Translations under genes and position numbers: made by a program
Origin: Symsagittifera roscoffensis
Taxonomy: Eukaryota; Xenacoelomorpha; Acoela; Convolutidae
Direction: 5' to 3'
NCBI RefSeq assembly: GCF_963678635.1
Contig: NC_087064.1
Location: forward strand, 66,023,548-66,087,547
Length of the DNA: 64,000 nt
In this document: piece after piece, positions 1 to 12,400 of the stretch
Numbering within the stretch: the first letter of the stretch is position 1
Layout: the number at the start of each line of letters is the position of its first letter
The notes under the pieces: model-generated
What the model saw: only the letters and a program-made list of their open reading frames with translations
Database searches by the model: none
Told to the model about the DNA's origin: nothing

Positions 1-245
1 GAAACGTGACATGATCTTGGGGATAGTGAGCATATGGCACTTGCAAAAATATGATTCGTACTGACAGTCGAATCCAAAACCTTTCGTTTTGAAGTATTGT
101 AAAAAACGACCCATCAAAAATGATTTTTTTTTGAAATGCAGGTTTCAGCTTTAGAAAACATGATTTAGGAAACATGAAAAAAAGGAAACATGAAAAAAAT
201 GCTAAAAACGACTAGAATCATCTTCATCCTTGCTTTGTTGTTAAG
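1..245 (+). other. Intron sequence upstream of the first exon in the window
   Basis: AT-rich sequence with no coding signal on either strand, ending at the splice acceptor before 246. It belongs to the alpha-spectrin gene, whose 5' exons lie outside the window. Confidence 0.75.
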
Positions 246-473
246 TCTGCTGTGAAGAAGCACCAGAACCTGATGAAGGACATAGACAGCTACAAGAAGG
301 TGATAGACAACCTGGCCCAGAAGGCACAGGAGTGCAAGGCGCCAGACAAGGAGGTCACCGATGTGGTGGATCTGGAGTGTGCCACGGTGGTGTACGACTA
401 TCTGGAGAAGAACCCGAGGGAGTTGTCAGTCAAGAAGGGAGAGACCGTCACTATCCTCTCCACGCCAACAAGG
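246..473 (+). CDS. alpha-Spec: alpha-spectrin exon a (first half of SH3)
   Basis: Acceptor ...TTGTTGTTAAG precedes TCT GCT GTG. Donor GTAGGG follows ACA AGG. Phase 0 at both ends. Encodes the end of a spectrin-repeat helix and the first SH3 strands up to ILSTPTR; the intron therefore splits the SH3 domain. Confidence 0.9.
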
Positions 474-3400
474 GTAGGGTAACAAATACCTTCGTTGATC
501 ATGAAGCGAAAACACTCGGCAATTCACTGACAATCAGGGGAAGATTTAAGGGAGGATTCGACCCCCTCGCCACCCAAAGGGTCCCCTTTTGAACTATTAC
601 GGAATCCCCATCTGGCAGACTTGCACCTAATTTTTTCTGAGGCAACTTTGGCGTCAATTATACCAATTTTGTCATAACCTTCCAAAAACTGCCCATATTT
701 AGCGTTTGGCTTAATAGTCTTTATAGTGTCTTGGTAGAGCTCGGAAAATCAATTTGGCCGGCCTATAAATGGTCAATAATTTTTCATTTTTTTTTGAAAT
801 GCGTCTGCCCTCGAGAATTCTAGATTCGCCCTTGATGGCAATGCTTCAAAGCAACTATGTTCAAATTGTGTCCATTTATCTAAACCGGAGCAAAACTATG
901 CTAGTCCTAGAGAAGTATAATTTGCCTCATATTGTTGTTGTTTCCAGGACTGGTACAAGGTGGAGAATCAGGAGGGCAAGCAGGGCTTCGTGCCGGCCAA
1001 TCACCTGAAGAGGGCAGAGCCAGTGGTGAAGAGCAGCCAGGAGAGACTGGCGGAGGAGGCGAGGACGGTGTCCGACCGACAGAAACAGATTGAGAACCAG
1101 TACGGCGACCTCAAGGTCAGAACAACACATACACAACATACATGCATTAAAGTATAGGGGAGTTGTCTCACCACCCAAAAGAACCGTTATCTACCAGTTT
1201 AAGGGGAAAAACACGATGTTTTTTTATCGAAACCCACCACAACGAGGCTCAAGAACGACGTTCTCTAATCGATTTGTGAAGTCGTGTCCTATATATTATT
1301 TTGGGCGGAGTATGAAAAAAGACAGGACGAAGTAATTGAGTTGTTTAAGTTGAGCTTGACGTGTGTTTCCATTCGCAGGGGGCAGCAGAGAAGAAGGAGC
1401 GTGCTCTGAAGTTGAGGACCGAACTATACGGACTGAAGGGAGAGTCGAAGAACCTCCTGATGTGGACTTCCAAGAAGAACCACAACAAACTACTCGACCA
1501 AGTGGTGAGTTAATTGTCTTTCTCTTTCTTTCATAATAAACTGCTTGCAATTTAGATTCCATTCACTGTAAATTTCGAACATTTACATTAAAATGAAATA
1601 TAATTTCAAGAAAGCCGTGCAACTTTGCAGACAGTTTTCAGGTGCCTCTAATTTCGTATTGGTTTTTGTTCTTTTTCACTGTCGATAGTCAATCCGAAAA
1701 TGGAATAGTACAGCTATACTTTCGTTACATGCCACAATAAGTTCTCATGCTTTGCGGATCTCATTCCAAAGGATCCGTCTCGACCGAACCTTTGATGCCA
1801 TTTACGAGATTCCGTAATTAAGCTCTTACATCTGAGTTTGATTGTATTAGTGTTTTTACTACATTAATAAGATGAATAATAGTTCTAAACTTATTTTTTT
1901 TTTTTTGAATAATTTAAGAGTCGATGAACGTAGTTCAGACTTTTATTTCGGTGGCGATGATTTTTTTTTCAGGATAAATCTATTCTTGTTCAGGCTCAAA
2001 TTAAGAGTAATGAACGTAGTGAAGACTCTTATATAGGTCTTGGTGATTTTTTTTGTTTTTTTTTCAGGAAAGGGTCTTAAAATTCTCTAATAACTACAGA
2101 TGTGCATTCATGCATGTTAATGCGTTTATGAATGAACTTAGTTATATGTGCACTTTTTGAGTTCAATTGAAATTCATCTGCTGAAATTTATGTAAATAGC
2201 ACTCTCTAAATACGAACGTGGAAATAACGGGAAAAAGTGATCAATTTCTAGTTTCGAAAGTAGAATTTAATTTATAGATTTCCAGCTGAATAAAAACTTC
2301 ACCTATTGATCCAGTTTTCTCAAGTTGGGTTAATGTTATCAAAAAGTGCCGATCATAAATTGTGCAAGAGTTTCAAAGAGCTTAAAGTGCATCTATTTTT
2401 TCTTTGAAATTCGATAGTTGAGGTTTTTTCAACGAAGTCAGTTTTTTTTCGGCGTTCATTGACTCTTTTCCAACTGTCTGTTGGGTTTTTCCAACTGTCT
2501 GTTGGCTATGTTCTATTAAGTAATGACTTTGAATGTACTGACAATTGTGTGTAGGACAATGTATTGACTGCTGAAGACGAGGATCTGGACAAGATAGACG
2601 AGTTGTCCTCTAAATTTAACAATCTGCAGAATGATGTAGAGAACAGCAAGAAGAAGTTAGATGAAAACAAGAACAAGTACGAGGAACTCAAAGCACAGTT
2701 GGACGATGACGAAGAGGTTTGTTATTTATATTTTGGTCTTCAAAATCACAATCATTACCAGGCTTTTGTTGTTTTTTCTCTTCCATAGATAATAACTGGA
2801 TATCACTGCAACAGTTTTTCCTTACAATGATAAATGAACTATTAAAAAGCATCGAATGAAAAAAGCAACTCTCAAAGTATGATTTTGTTCTGCGAGAGAT
2901 TTTTTAAAAGTTAAATGACAACACGTCGCGAGTAGCGAATTTCCGCTCTGCTTAAACGAAAGCTGTTTTTCGGTAGAACAACAGCAGTGGATTTTTTTAA
3001 CTATTTGTCCGATTCTAATTTTCTTTTTTTTTAAATTGAAAAACTTGTTCTGAAACTTCGCATATTCATTTCCCATTGAAAGACATAATTGCAACCGTTT
3101 CTTTATTGACGTAGAGTGTGTCCTTTTAAGGTGCCTGAAGATCTGCTCACTGAGGACATGGAGCATGCAGTGGAGGCAGTGTCCTATCTGCAGAACAAAG
3201 TGTTCGACAAGAGCAGCCAACTCGGATCCGCGCACGAAGTCAAAAACTACATCAGGTAATCAACGAACGAAGCATTACCTCTCGGTGAGAACCTCTCGGT
3301 CGATTTGAAAGAAATAGTTCTAAATTGGAGATGCTCGCAAAGTAGTAATAATTTCCAGCCGTTGTAATTGATCCGATGACTCTCTGGGAATTAGAAGAAA

Positions 3401-6400
3401 CTATGACTCTGGATAGAGAACTTTGTCGCATAAATTAAGATATTCATAAGATAATTCATAAACAGTCGAAAATTCATTTAAAATTAGGCAGTTTTCTAAG
3501 TTTTACCAAGGTGGTCAAAAGTGTGAATTTGAGTGAAAACATAATTCGGAAGCTTCAGAAATAAGTATTTTATGCTATTTGCAAGAACTTCGTAGAAAGT
3601 TAACGTAATAACTTACTTTTTATAGGGAGTCGGACCTTGTGTTGGAGAGAATAAGTGAGAAAGACAAGGCGATCAAAGAGGGCTACTATGGCAACGATCT
3701 TCCATCTGTGCAGGCACTGAGCAGGAAACACGAGGCGTTCCAGAAGGACCTCGTGCCGCTGGAGGAGAGTGTGAAGAACTTGGACGACAGACACACCAAG
3801 TTGATTGACACTCATCCTGACCAGACTGATGAAATACAGGTAAAAGAAATACTCAGCTATGAGTGTTTGAGGTTAATGAACGTAGTGAGTACTCTTATAT
3901 AGGTCTTGCTGATTTTTTTTTCAGGAAAGTCTTAAAATTTGTTCATGTTCAGTTTTGATTTTTTAAATTCTGAATGACTGGTAGACATGCTATTGTTTGG
4001 ATTAACATTTAAATCCGTAAAGTAGTTTTAAAAAAAAACAATTGATTCTAGAAAGTGGTTAATGAATTCTAGAACGAGTGCATGAACTTCTAGGAAATGA
4101 AAACATCCCAAAAATTGATCATGTCGTTCGTGAAATTAAAAATGACTCGTTTCATGATAACCATGGTCTTGGTCCAGACAGCCGGCTCTAATTTAACTCA
4201 TGGATAAGCCTGTTTTGAAGTTTTTGAGGATCTTATGAAGGTGTAAGGACAAAAGATACCATACCAAAAGCTCCCATGACTTCTTTACTAGGCCAGTTAG
4301 TACCTGATACATGCAATAATAAATCGTCTCTAAGTGTTGATTAGAAGCGGTCTTGCAGTAATTTAAACCAAAACTGAACCAGACTGCCCGTATCAGGGCG
4401 AAGCCCTGAATGTTCCGACTGCCTTTTAAGGTTTTATGGAGCAGTAATAACTTTAAAAATTAAATGTAATAAAATTTTAAAAAAAAATTTTAATTTGAAA
4501 TTTTTTATGAAAATCATCCCCCCACACGCCATTTAAAGTACAAAAGATAGAGGGATTAACTCTCCGCTTACGCGTTAATAGCGCGAAATATATCGCACGT
4601 TAATTGTCCCAAATTGTCCAAAATGGCAATCTTTAAACCCCCATAACTTTACGAAAAGTGATCACAGGTGAAATATCTTTTCAAATTTGAGCTCAGAACA
4701 ACATTACTTTTCGAATGATATTAAAAAAATTCCGTCAAAAATGGCAAGTTAAAAAGTCGAAGTTTGTCTGAAGAAAAAAAACCCACCCCGAGCACAAATA
4801 TTCCGTTACTTTCGTATCGAAAGTCGGAACAATAACAAATTGAATGTATTGAAATAACTGAAATAACTTCTTCGTCTCTACAATAAACATACCAAGTTAA
4901 GAAATCCCTCCCCCTACTTTCTAATTCTGATTGAATTCGCTCTATGCTGCGTGTTAGCTATTGCTAAAATCCCCCCGGTCATTGCATTAGACGATGTTAG
5001 TTAATTTGATCCTTTAAATGAAACTATTGATTGTTGGAAAAATGAAGGAGTTTAGTTTGATATCGATTTAGTCTAACTTGACGTCCTTTTCTATTTGAAA
5101 CAGACATTGGTAACTACTTCTATTCTAAAGTTTCTTTCTCGAGCTGCCTTACCGCTGCCTATCTCAATGCTACCTTAATTACTCACATTTAAATACCCTC
5201 TTTTTCAGTTTTAACATTTTCATATAAATGCAATTATATACTTTTAAGTTTTTTACTGCGACCTAAATTGCTGCGAAGTTAATATAGTTTTAAAATAAGT
5301 TAACATGATTTTTAAGTTCAAACGTAGTACAAAAGTATTCGCCGCAGTGGAAAAAATTGAAAACGTGAAATCTAATTTTTGTTGATAATTTTCAGGAGAA
5401 ACAGAAAGAAGTGAATGAGGCGTGGGAGGCGCTGAAGAACAAGAGCGACAAACACGCAGCCGGACTTCTGGAGGCCTACGAGTACCAGAAGTACCTGGCC
5501 CAGTACAGGGACACCATGGCGTGGATAAACGGCATGAAACAACTGGCTGGATCGGACGAACTCGGTACGTCACATTATTTAAAAGGACTCTTTTCCTACT
5601 GTTTGTTGATTTGAAAATCCATCTTCCCACTCGAGAAAATCGTAGAAGCTATGGAATGTTCAGTTTTACTGTGTATAGAAAGAAATCGCGAAAAACTCGT
5701 TTATCTTTGACAATGTGAATGTTTTGATAAATGTTTCTTGAATATTTACTCAACGGCGGCAATTGTGTTTCTAAACGTATTTTCCATAAATTGAAAATCC
5801 TTCCAGACCAAATTGTGAAGATTTTGTAATTGTTGTTGTTTCGAATTTAAAAAACTCAGACTTGGCTGAGTTTTTTAAATTCAGAAGAGAAAAAGAATGA
5901 ATTTAAAAAAGATAGGCTTTCTTTTTCACTGCAAAAAGAGTGGCTTCTTTTTCTCTTCTGACTGCTAGCTCGCAAGGATTGTTTTGTGGTATCGCAAGTT
6001 GCGCATAGGTCCGCTTCGCCTGTGTAGACGTTTGTATATATGCTGATGTTTTTCTTTCAATTTTGAAAATGTTAGGATTCTGATTGACATAACCGAAGTG
6101 AGTGCTGATGATGTTGTGATAAATCAAAACAGATTGAGTTTCTGGCTTTGAGTTACAGGTCCAAAAGGTATAATACTGGCTTGACTTGTGGGGGTTTTCA
6201 CGTTTCTTCAAGATAAATCATGTTTCTCTTGTGCTTAACAATCACATCACGCTTTCACAATTATTACTTTGCTTATTTTCTGTTGATTGACAACAGATTG
6301 AAAGGTTTATTTATTTAGTTCATTTACACCGAAATATTTTTGACTCCTAAAATCGGTATTTGAATTTGATTCACGTGGGCTTAAATTAAAAATCTAAAAC

Positions 6401-9400
6401 AATTTTATACTGGTAAGAGGAGTGTTCAGGGAGGGGGTGTTGAAAACCATTTGGGTCGACCTAAAAACAGGGTTGACAAATTTTTGAAATTTTGCCCTTT
6501 CAATTCCATCTCGATAAAGTCTAGATCTGTACTCGACGCAGGTGATAAATTAACTCACCATAGAAGCTGTGGAATGATTAACTTTCTGTGTATAGATACA
6601 AATTGCTAGTACAGTCACCCTTTTTCAATCGTTTTTTAAGAGTCGATGAACGTAGTTCAGACTCTTATATAAGTCGCGATGATTTTTTTGTTTTTTTTTC
6701 AAGGGAAAAGTCCTAAAATTTGTTTAGACTCAAATTTACTTTTTCGCGGTTTAAATTTTGATTTATTTTAAAGTTTTGTTCATTTCATTTGTTAAATTGT
6801 TAAAAGGAAGGAAACTCCACTATCGAACAGCAAGAGTGTAAAGTTAACGTAAAACGTGAAAGAATAATTTTCTGAATTACCAGCTGAATGAAAACTTCTC
6901 ACTTGACGCAGTTCAGTTTGATCTAAATATGATAGTTTTCAGGAAAAAATGCAAATCATGAACAATTCTTGAAATTCAAAATGCTTTAATGTGATATATC
7001 TTTTCCTTCTATTTTTTTAAAATTGAAAAATTTTGAAATATTTTCTTGTTTCTTTGCACTTTTCAACCATCTGTTGGCTAATTTTTTTTCCGGTTTTAAT
7101 TGTTGTATATGAGAAAGAGTTGTGAACCGGAACCTTAAACAGAAAAGTTTTTTATCCTTGTTTTTTTGTTCCTTTTAGTTCTGGAAACTATTTGTTCTGT
7201 AACTTAGCTTCAAGTTCGACAAAATTTCTAGTTGCAGTCCTCTTAAATAAAATTTCAATCAAGTAAATTAAGCGAACAATTGATGAGTTGTTTTCTGCTT
7301 CAAGGAAAAGACGTCAACAGCTGTGAGGCTCTAATTGAACGACATGACGACTTGAAGAACGAATTGGAAGCCAAAGTGCCTCAGTTTGATGCGTTCTACA
7401 ATCTGGCTGATGATCTGGTCAACGACAAGCACCCCGAATCAGAGGAGATCAAGAGGATGAAAGATGAGGTGAAGAAGGCATTGGCTGATTTGGACGAAGT
7501 CTATGAAGAGCGACAGACGAAACTGGAGGCTAACAAACAACACCAGCAGTTCTTGAGGGACTTCAACCAGAACTCGGCCTGGATGAATAACAGGGAGAAG
7601 ACTCTGGGCCAAGACGACGATGATGTGGACTCTGTGATGAAGAAGCACGAAGACTTCGACAAGTTGATCAACAACCAGGAAGAGAAGATAGCAGCTTTGA
7701 CCAAATTTGCAGAGGAATTGGGACCCGATCATTATGCGTCTCCAGATATTGAAGCGAAGAAGGAGGACATGATTAAACGATGGGAGCACTTGAAGGAAGC
7801 TCTGGTCCAGAAACGATCTCAACTGGGAGAATCCCAGACAATCCAGGAGCTGGTGCGAGATGCGGATGACATTGAGTCGTACATCCAGGAGAAGATGGTA
7901 GTCGCGAACCAAGACGACTCGAATGACGGCAGGAATATCCCGAGCAAGCACCAGAAGCAACTGGCGTTCGAAGCGGAGTTGGCGGCTAATGCGGAGAGGA
8001 TCCAAGCTACTCTCTCTGTAGGAAAAGGTTAGCTTATAAATCTATGAACAGTTTCAACTTTTCTTTTAGGCACAATTATTAAGCTTTGTTTGTGCCTTGG
8101 AGAAATGCAGATATCAATTTCCGATTTTTGAAGAAACCTATTTAAAAATTTAGGCATTCTCAGAAACAAAATAGAGTTTAAGCAGTTTGTAACTGCGAGG
8201 AGGAAAGTCATATAAAAAATAAGTAGTAGACATTTGAATTAAGTATGAGTCGCATCATGAATGTTCAGTTATTCAACCGGTTGTTCTTCCTTTGCCTGTA
8301 GCTCTTCTGGACTCGAAGAAGGTGCAGGGTGAGGAGGAGAAGGAGATAGCAGCCAAACTGGCCAAGATCACGGAGCAGTATGAGTTCCTGGTGCAGAAGA
8401 CCACCCAGAAGACTGCCAGACTGAAGGAGGCCAACCGGCAGAGACTCTACTACACTGCATACAAGGACTTCGACTTCTGGCTCAGCGAGGTAACCCCAGT
8501 ACTACTTTATAGTCTAAAATATCAAAGAATGTCAACACGTGACTTTATTCTAAGTCATGGCATTTTGACGTCGTTGGATGACAAGGGCGGAACATGTTCG
8601 GGATCAGTGATGTTTTTTTTTGGTATTCTGTTGGAATCGAAAGCGAAGGATAGCGTGAAATGGTTAATAAGAATAAAAAGTTTTTGTGTTGGATTATTTT
8701 TCTGACGAAATTGTTTTGCGGAGGTTGCAACTAACTATTTAAAACTTATTTAATTATCTTCAGTACAGTTTTGGCGCCTAATGTGAATTTTTGTAGTAGT
8801 ACTGGAGTTGGTTTTCAAAATATCTCTTGCTAAAATCATTTAGCCTATAACATGAATGAATCTTTCCAGCAGACATTTGTTGGTCTTTTTTATTATTTCC
8901 AAAATACCACGCTTTTAGAAACGAGCATAGTGTTCACATAATGTAAACTACTATGACATGAATGAAGGTTTTCAGAAACTTTTTAGGTTCTCCAAATTAC
9001 TTTTTGTTCAAACTAGTGTTAACTACGAGATGAGTAATGTTTGTGTCTGTGATTGACAGGTGGAGAGTCAGCTGAAGATGGAGGAGAAGAGCAATGACCT
9101 GAGTACAGTGCAGAACCAGAGGAAGAAGCACCAACTGCTGGAGGACGATGTGGCCGCACACGCAGACAGACTCGTGCAGCTAAACGAGCTGGCCGAGGAG
9201 TGCATGGCGTCGCCCCAATTTGACCCCGTAGAGGTAAAGTTAAGGCTCTTTTCTGTTATTCGGCCCAAAATGATAAGAGACATGATTTGGTGGTTTGGAA
9301 TAGTTGGGTATTGTTCAATAGGATTATAAACATTGATTGATAATGAAGCAATTTTTACAGCGTCAATGAATTGAGAAGATACTTGTAGCTTTTGTAAATT

Positions 9401-12400
9401 GATTGTAATTAATTTCACCACACCCCTTTGGTCATTTATCGAATCTAGAATTTTAATTTAGATTGCGAACTCAATGCTGTATAAGAGTCGATGAATGCAG
9501 TGAAGACGCTTATATAGGTCTTGATTTTAAAGAAAAAAATCCATTTTTTCTTTGAAATTCGAAAATTGAAGTTTTCGAAAAACGCGTTTTTTCAAAAACA
9601 AAACTTTTTTCTAACTCTCGTTTTTGTGTGTTAGATTGAGCAGAAGAGGTCCAACATCAACGACCGATTCGGAGTAGTGTCTGACATGACTAAGGACAGG
9701 AGGAAGCAGTTGGATGATGCGTTCAAGTACCACCAGCTGTTGAGGGACATCTCGGAGGAGGAGACCTGGATTAGGGAGAAGAAGATCTTGGTCCAGTCTC
9801 AAGACTACGGAAAGGACCTCACAGGTTAGTTGCTGTGCTTGAGTTTAATAGTTATTTATGCTGAGTGAAAAAATAAGCGATTTTTTTTTGAAAAAAACTG
9901 CCTTCTGATAACGGATGTAGAGCAATATCTTTAAGGTTCGCTATATAGTCACCACTTGTATCGAAAATGAGTATTAATCTTGAACACCCGATATTTCACC
10001 AGATATTTGATTTAAGATTCTATTTTCGGGATATGAAAAAAGGCTTTCTATGGTTCCAGTAGGAGAAGAAACTTCTGAGAAATGTACACTTGCGTGCGGT
10101 TAAGAAACTGTGGTCAAAAAGGCGAAAAGTATTTTTTTTGCTGATGAAACGTCAAAAAGGCAACAGATGTTTAAAGAAGTGTCATATGTTTTCAGGTGTG
10201 CATAATCTGATGAAGAAGCACAAGCGTATAGAAAATGAGATCCAGAGCCACGAGAAGAGGATAGAGGCGGTGAAGCCGATTGCGGATGAAATTGTGAAGG
10301 AGCAGACCACTGGATGGGAGACAGTGCCTGGAAGGATTGAACAGCTGGACCAGGCATGGAGTGAACTACTCGAGTGCTCCAAACAGAGGTGGTACATTCT
10401 TCTTAAAATACATTACACTATCAAGATTGGGGGATCCCTCATGCGCGAAAGTTTTGTCAGCTACTCAGAACTCATTATCAAGAGCAACGAACGCAGTGAA
10501 GACTGTTACGAAGTCTTGGTGATTTGTTTAAGGAAAATTCTTACAATCTGTTCAGGCTCAAATTTGCTTTTTATGGTTTGAACTTTTGATTTTTCTTTAA
10601 GTTCGTTTCCTTGGTAAAAAGGATGGGAAACTCCACTATGGAACAGAAAAAATGTGAAGGTCACGAAAAACGTGATCCAATTCTAATTTCGAAAGTTGAA
10701 TTTGTTTTTCAGATTTCCCAGCGGAATTCCTATTGATCCAGTTTTCTCAGTTTGGGTTATTTTTATCAAAAAAGTCAATCATAAATTGTTTTTGGATTTC
10801 AAAGAGCTTTAAGGGCATCGTTTTTTTTCTTTTTGAAACTAGGAAGTTTAGCAATTGTGGTAAGTTTGTTAAAGAATTCGTGTAATTGTGGTATACCATG
10901 ACTGAACGATCTAAGGGCGGAAAATTCCCGGACAATCAAAAACCCTGGATTTTTTCGAAATTTAGATTTTTCTGGACAAATAACTTTGGCATTCAGTTTT
11001 TTTTGCGATTATGGATTCACCGAAGTTTTACTAAAATTCAGCTGTTTCCTATTTTATATTTAAACTCAATATACTATTCAGTTTTTGCTTTGTTGTTACT
11101 TGAAGGTCTTGGTTATCATAGCTCATGCGAACTTTATGCTAACTGCTAAACTTTTTAAAAGGAATCACTAGCTCAAACGATTTAAAAGGTATGCTCTTTA
11201 TTTTTTTGGCATAAAATGACCATTTGTGTTCAGAGTTGACATGTTGAATGAGTCGCAACGCTTCTACGAGTTCATCCGAGACGTGGAAGAGGAGGAGTCT
11301 TGGATCTCGGAGAAGCAGTCGCTGATGAGTAGCAACGACTTCGGAGACACTCTAGCGTCTGTACAGGGACTGATCAAGAAACACACTGCATTCGACATGG
11401 ATGTAGTGTCCCACACTGACAAGGCTAATCTGCTGGAAGTGAGGGGAAATCAGCTGATTGAAGAAAAGAATTTGCAATCTGACAAGGTATGGAGGCTGGA
11501 AGCATTAGCTAAGTTGAACATATAGCACCAAAGTCTTTTCTTTGATACATAATATAGTTCGGCGGTTAATGAGTTTTATACAGACGCGGTTAAAGAGCCA
11601 AATTGGATGTACCGTGCTATCTCTGCTAATAAGATAATTTCTAAGGAATACTACAAGTAAGGCTGTTAAAACCCGTAGAGTGGCCCTGATATAGTTGAAA
11701 ATGACCCTAATTTGTTTGGTAATGAACTGCGATTTCTACTTCTGTATCTAATGAACCTTAAATCTGGTCATTTTTTGATATGTTTCTCATTATCTGAATG
11801 TGAAATTTTCAAAATTCAGATTGATATAATTGAAGTGAGTGCTGCTGTTGTGAACAAAACCTGTCAAAATTTACGGTGGACTTCCTCGTGCCCGAATGAC
11901 CGCAAATTGTGTGAGGCTATCAGAGTTCAGTATTCAAAAGTTTGAAAGAAATTAGCCCGAAAATCTGGCAGTTTTGGAAAGTTCAAATGACTTTGTGTTT
12001 GAAAATTTACGGTTGTTCGAAAATGAGTATTGTTTCCCAATTTCACTTTCTCAGCTGTTATGTGTATATAAAATAGATAGATTTTTTGGCTTTGAAATAC
12101 AACTGTTGAGTTACAGATGAAAAAGGTAGAAAACTGGCTTGATTGGCGGGGGTTCACTTTCACGTTTATACAAGATAAACCATGTGTCTTGTGCTTAACA
12201 ATCACATCACGCTTCCACAATTGTTACTTTGCTTATTTTCTGTTGATTAAAAGCAGATTAAAACTTTTATTTATTAATTAGTTCATTTACATCAAAATAT
12301 TTGTGACTCCTACAATCCAAAGGTGAAATTGCTTCACATGTAAGCTATAATTAAAACATAAAACAATGTTATACTGGTAAGTGGGGTATTTAGAGCGAGG

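Noticed and set aside
7439-8005. 188-codon - strand ORF across alpha-spectrin exon h
   Set aside because: It is the antisense shadow of a long heptad-patterned exon. Its Leu/Val-rich sequence is what reverse-complemented coiled-coil codons give.
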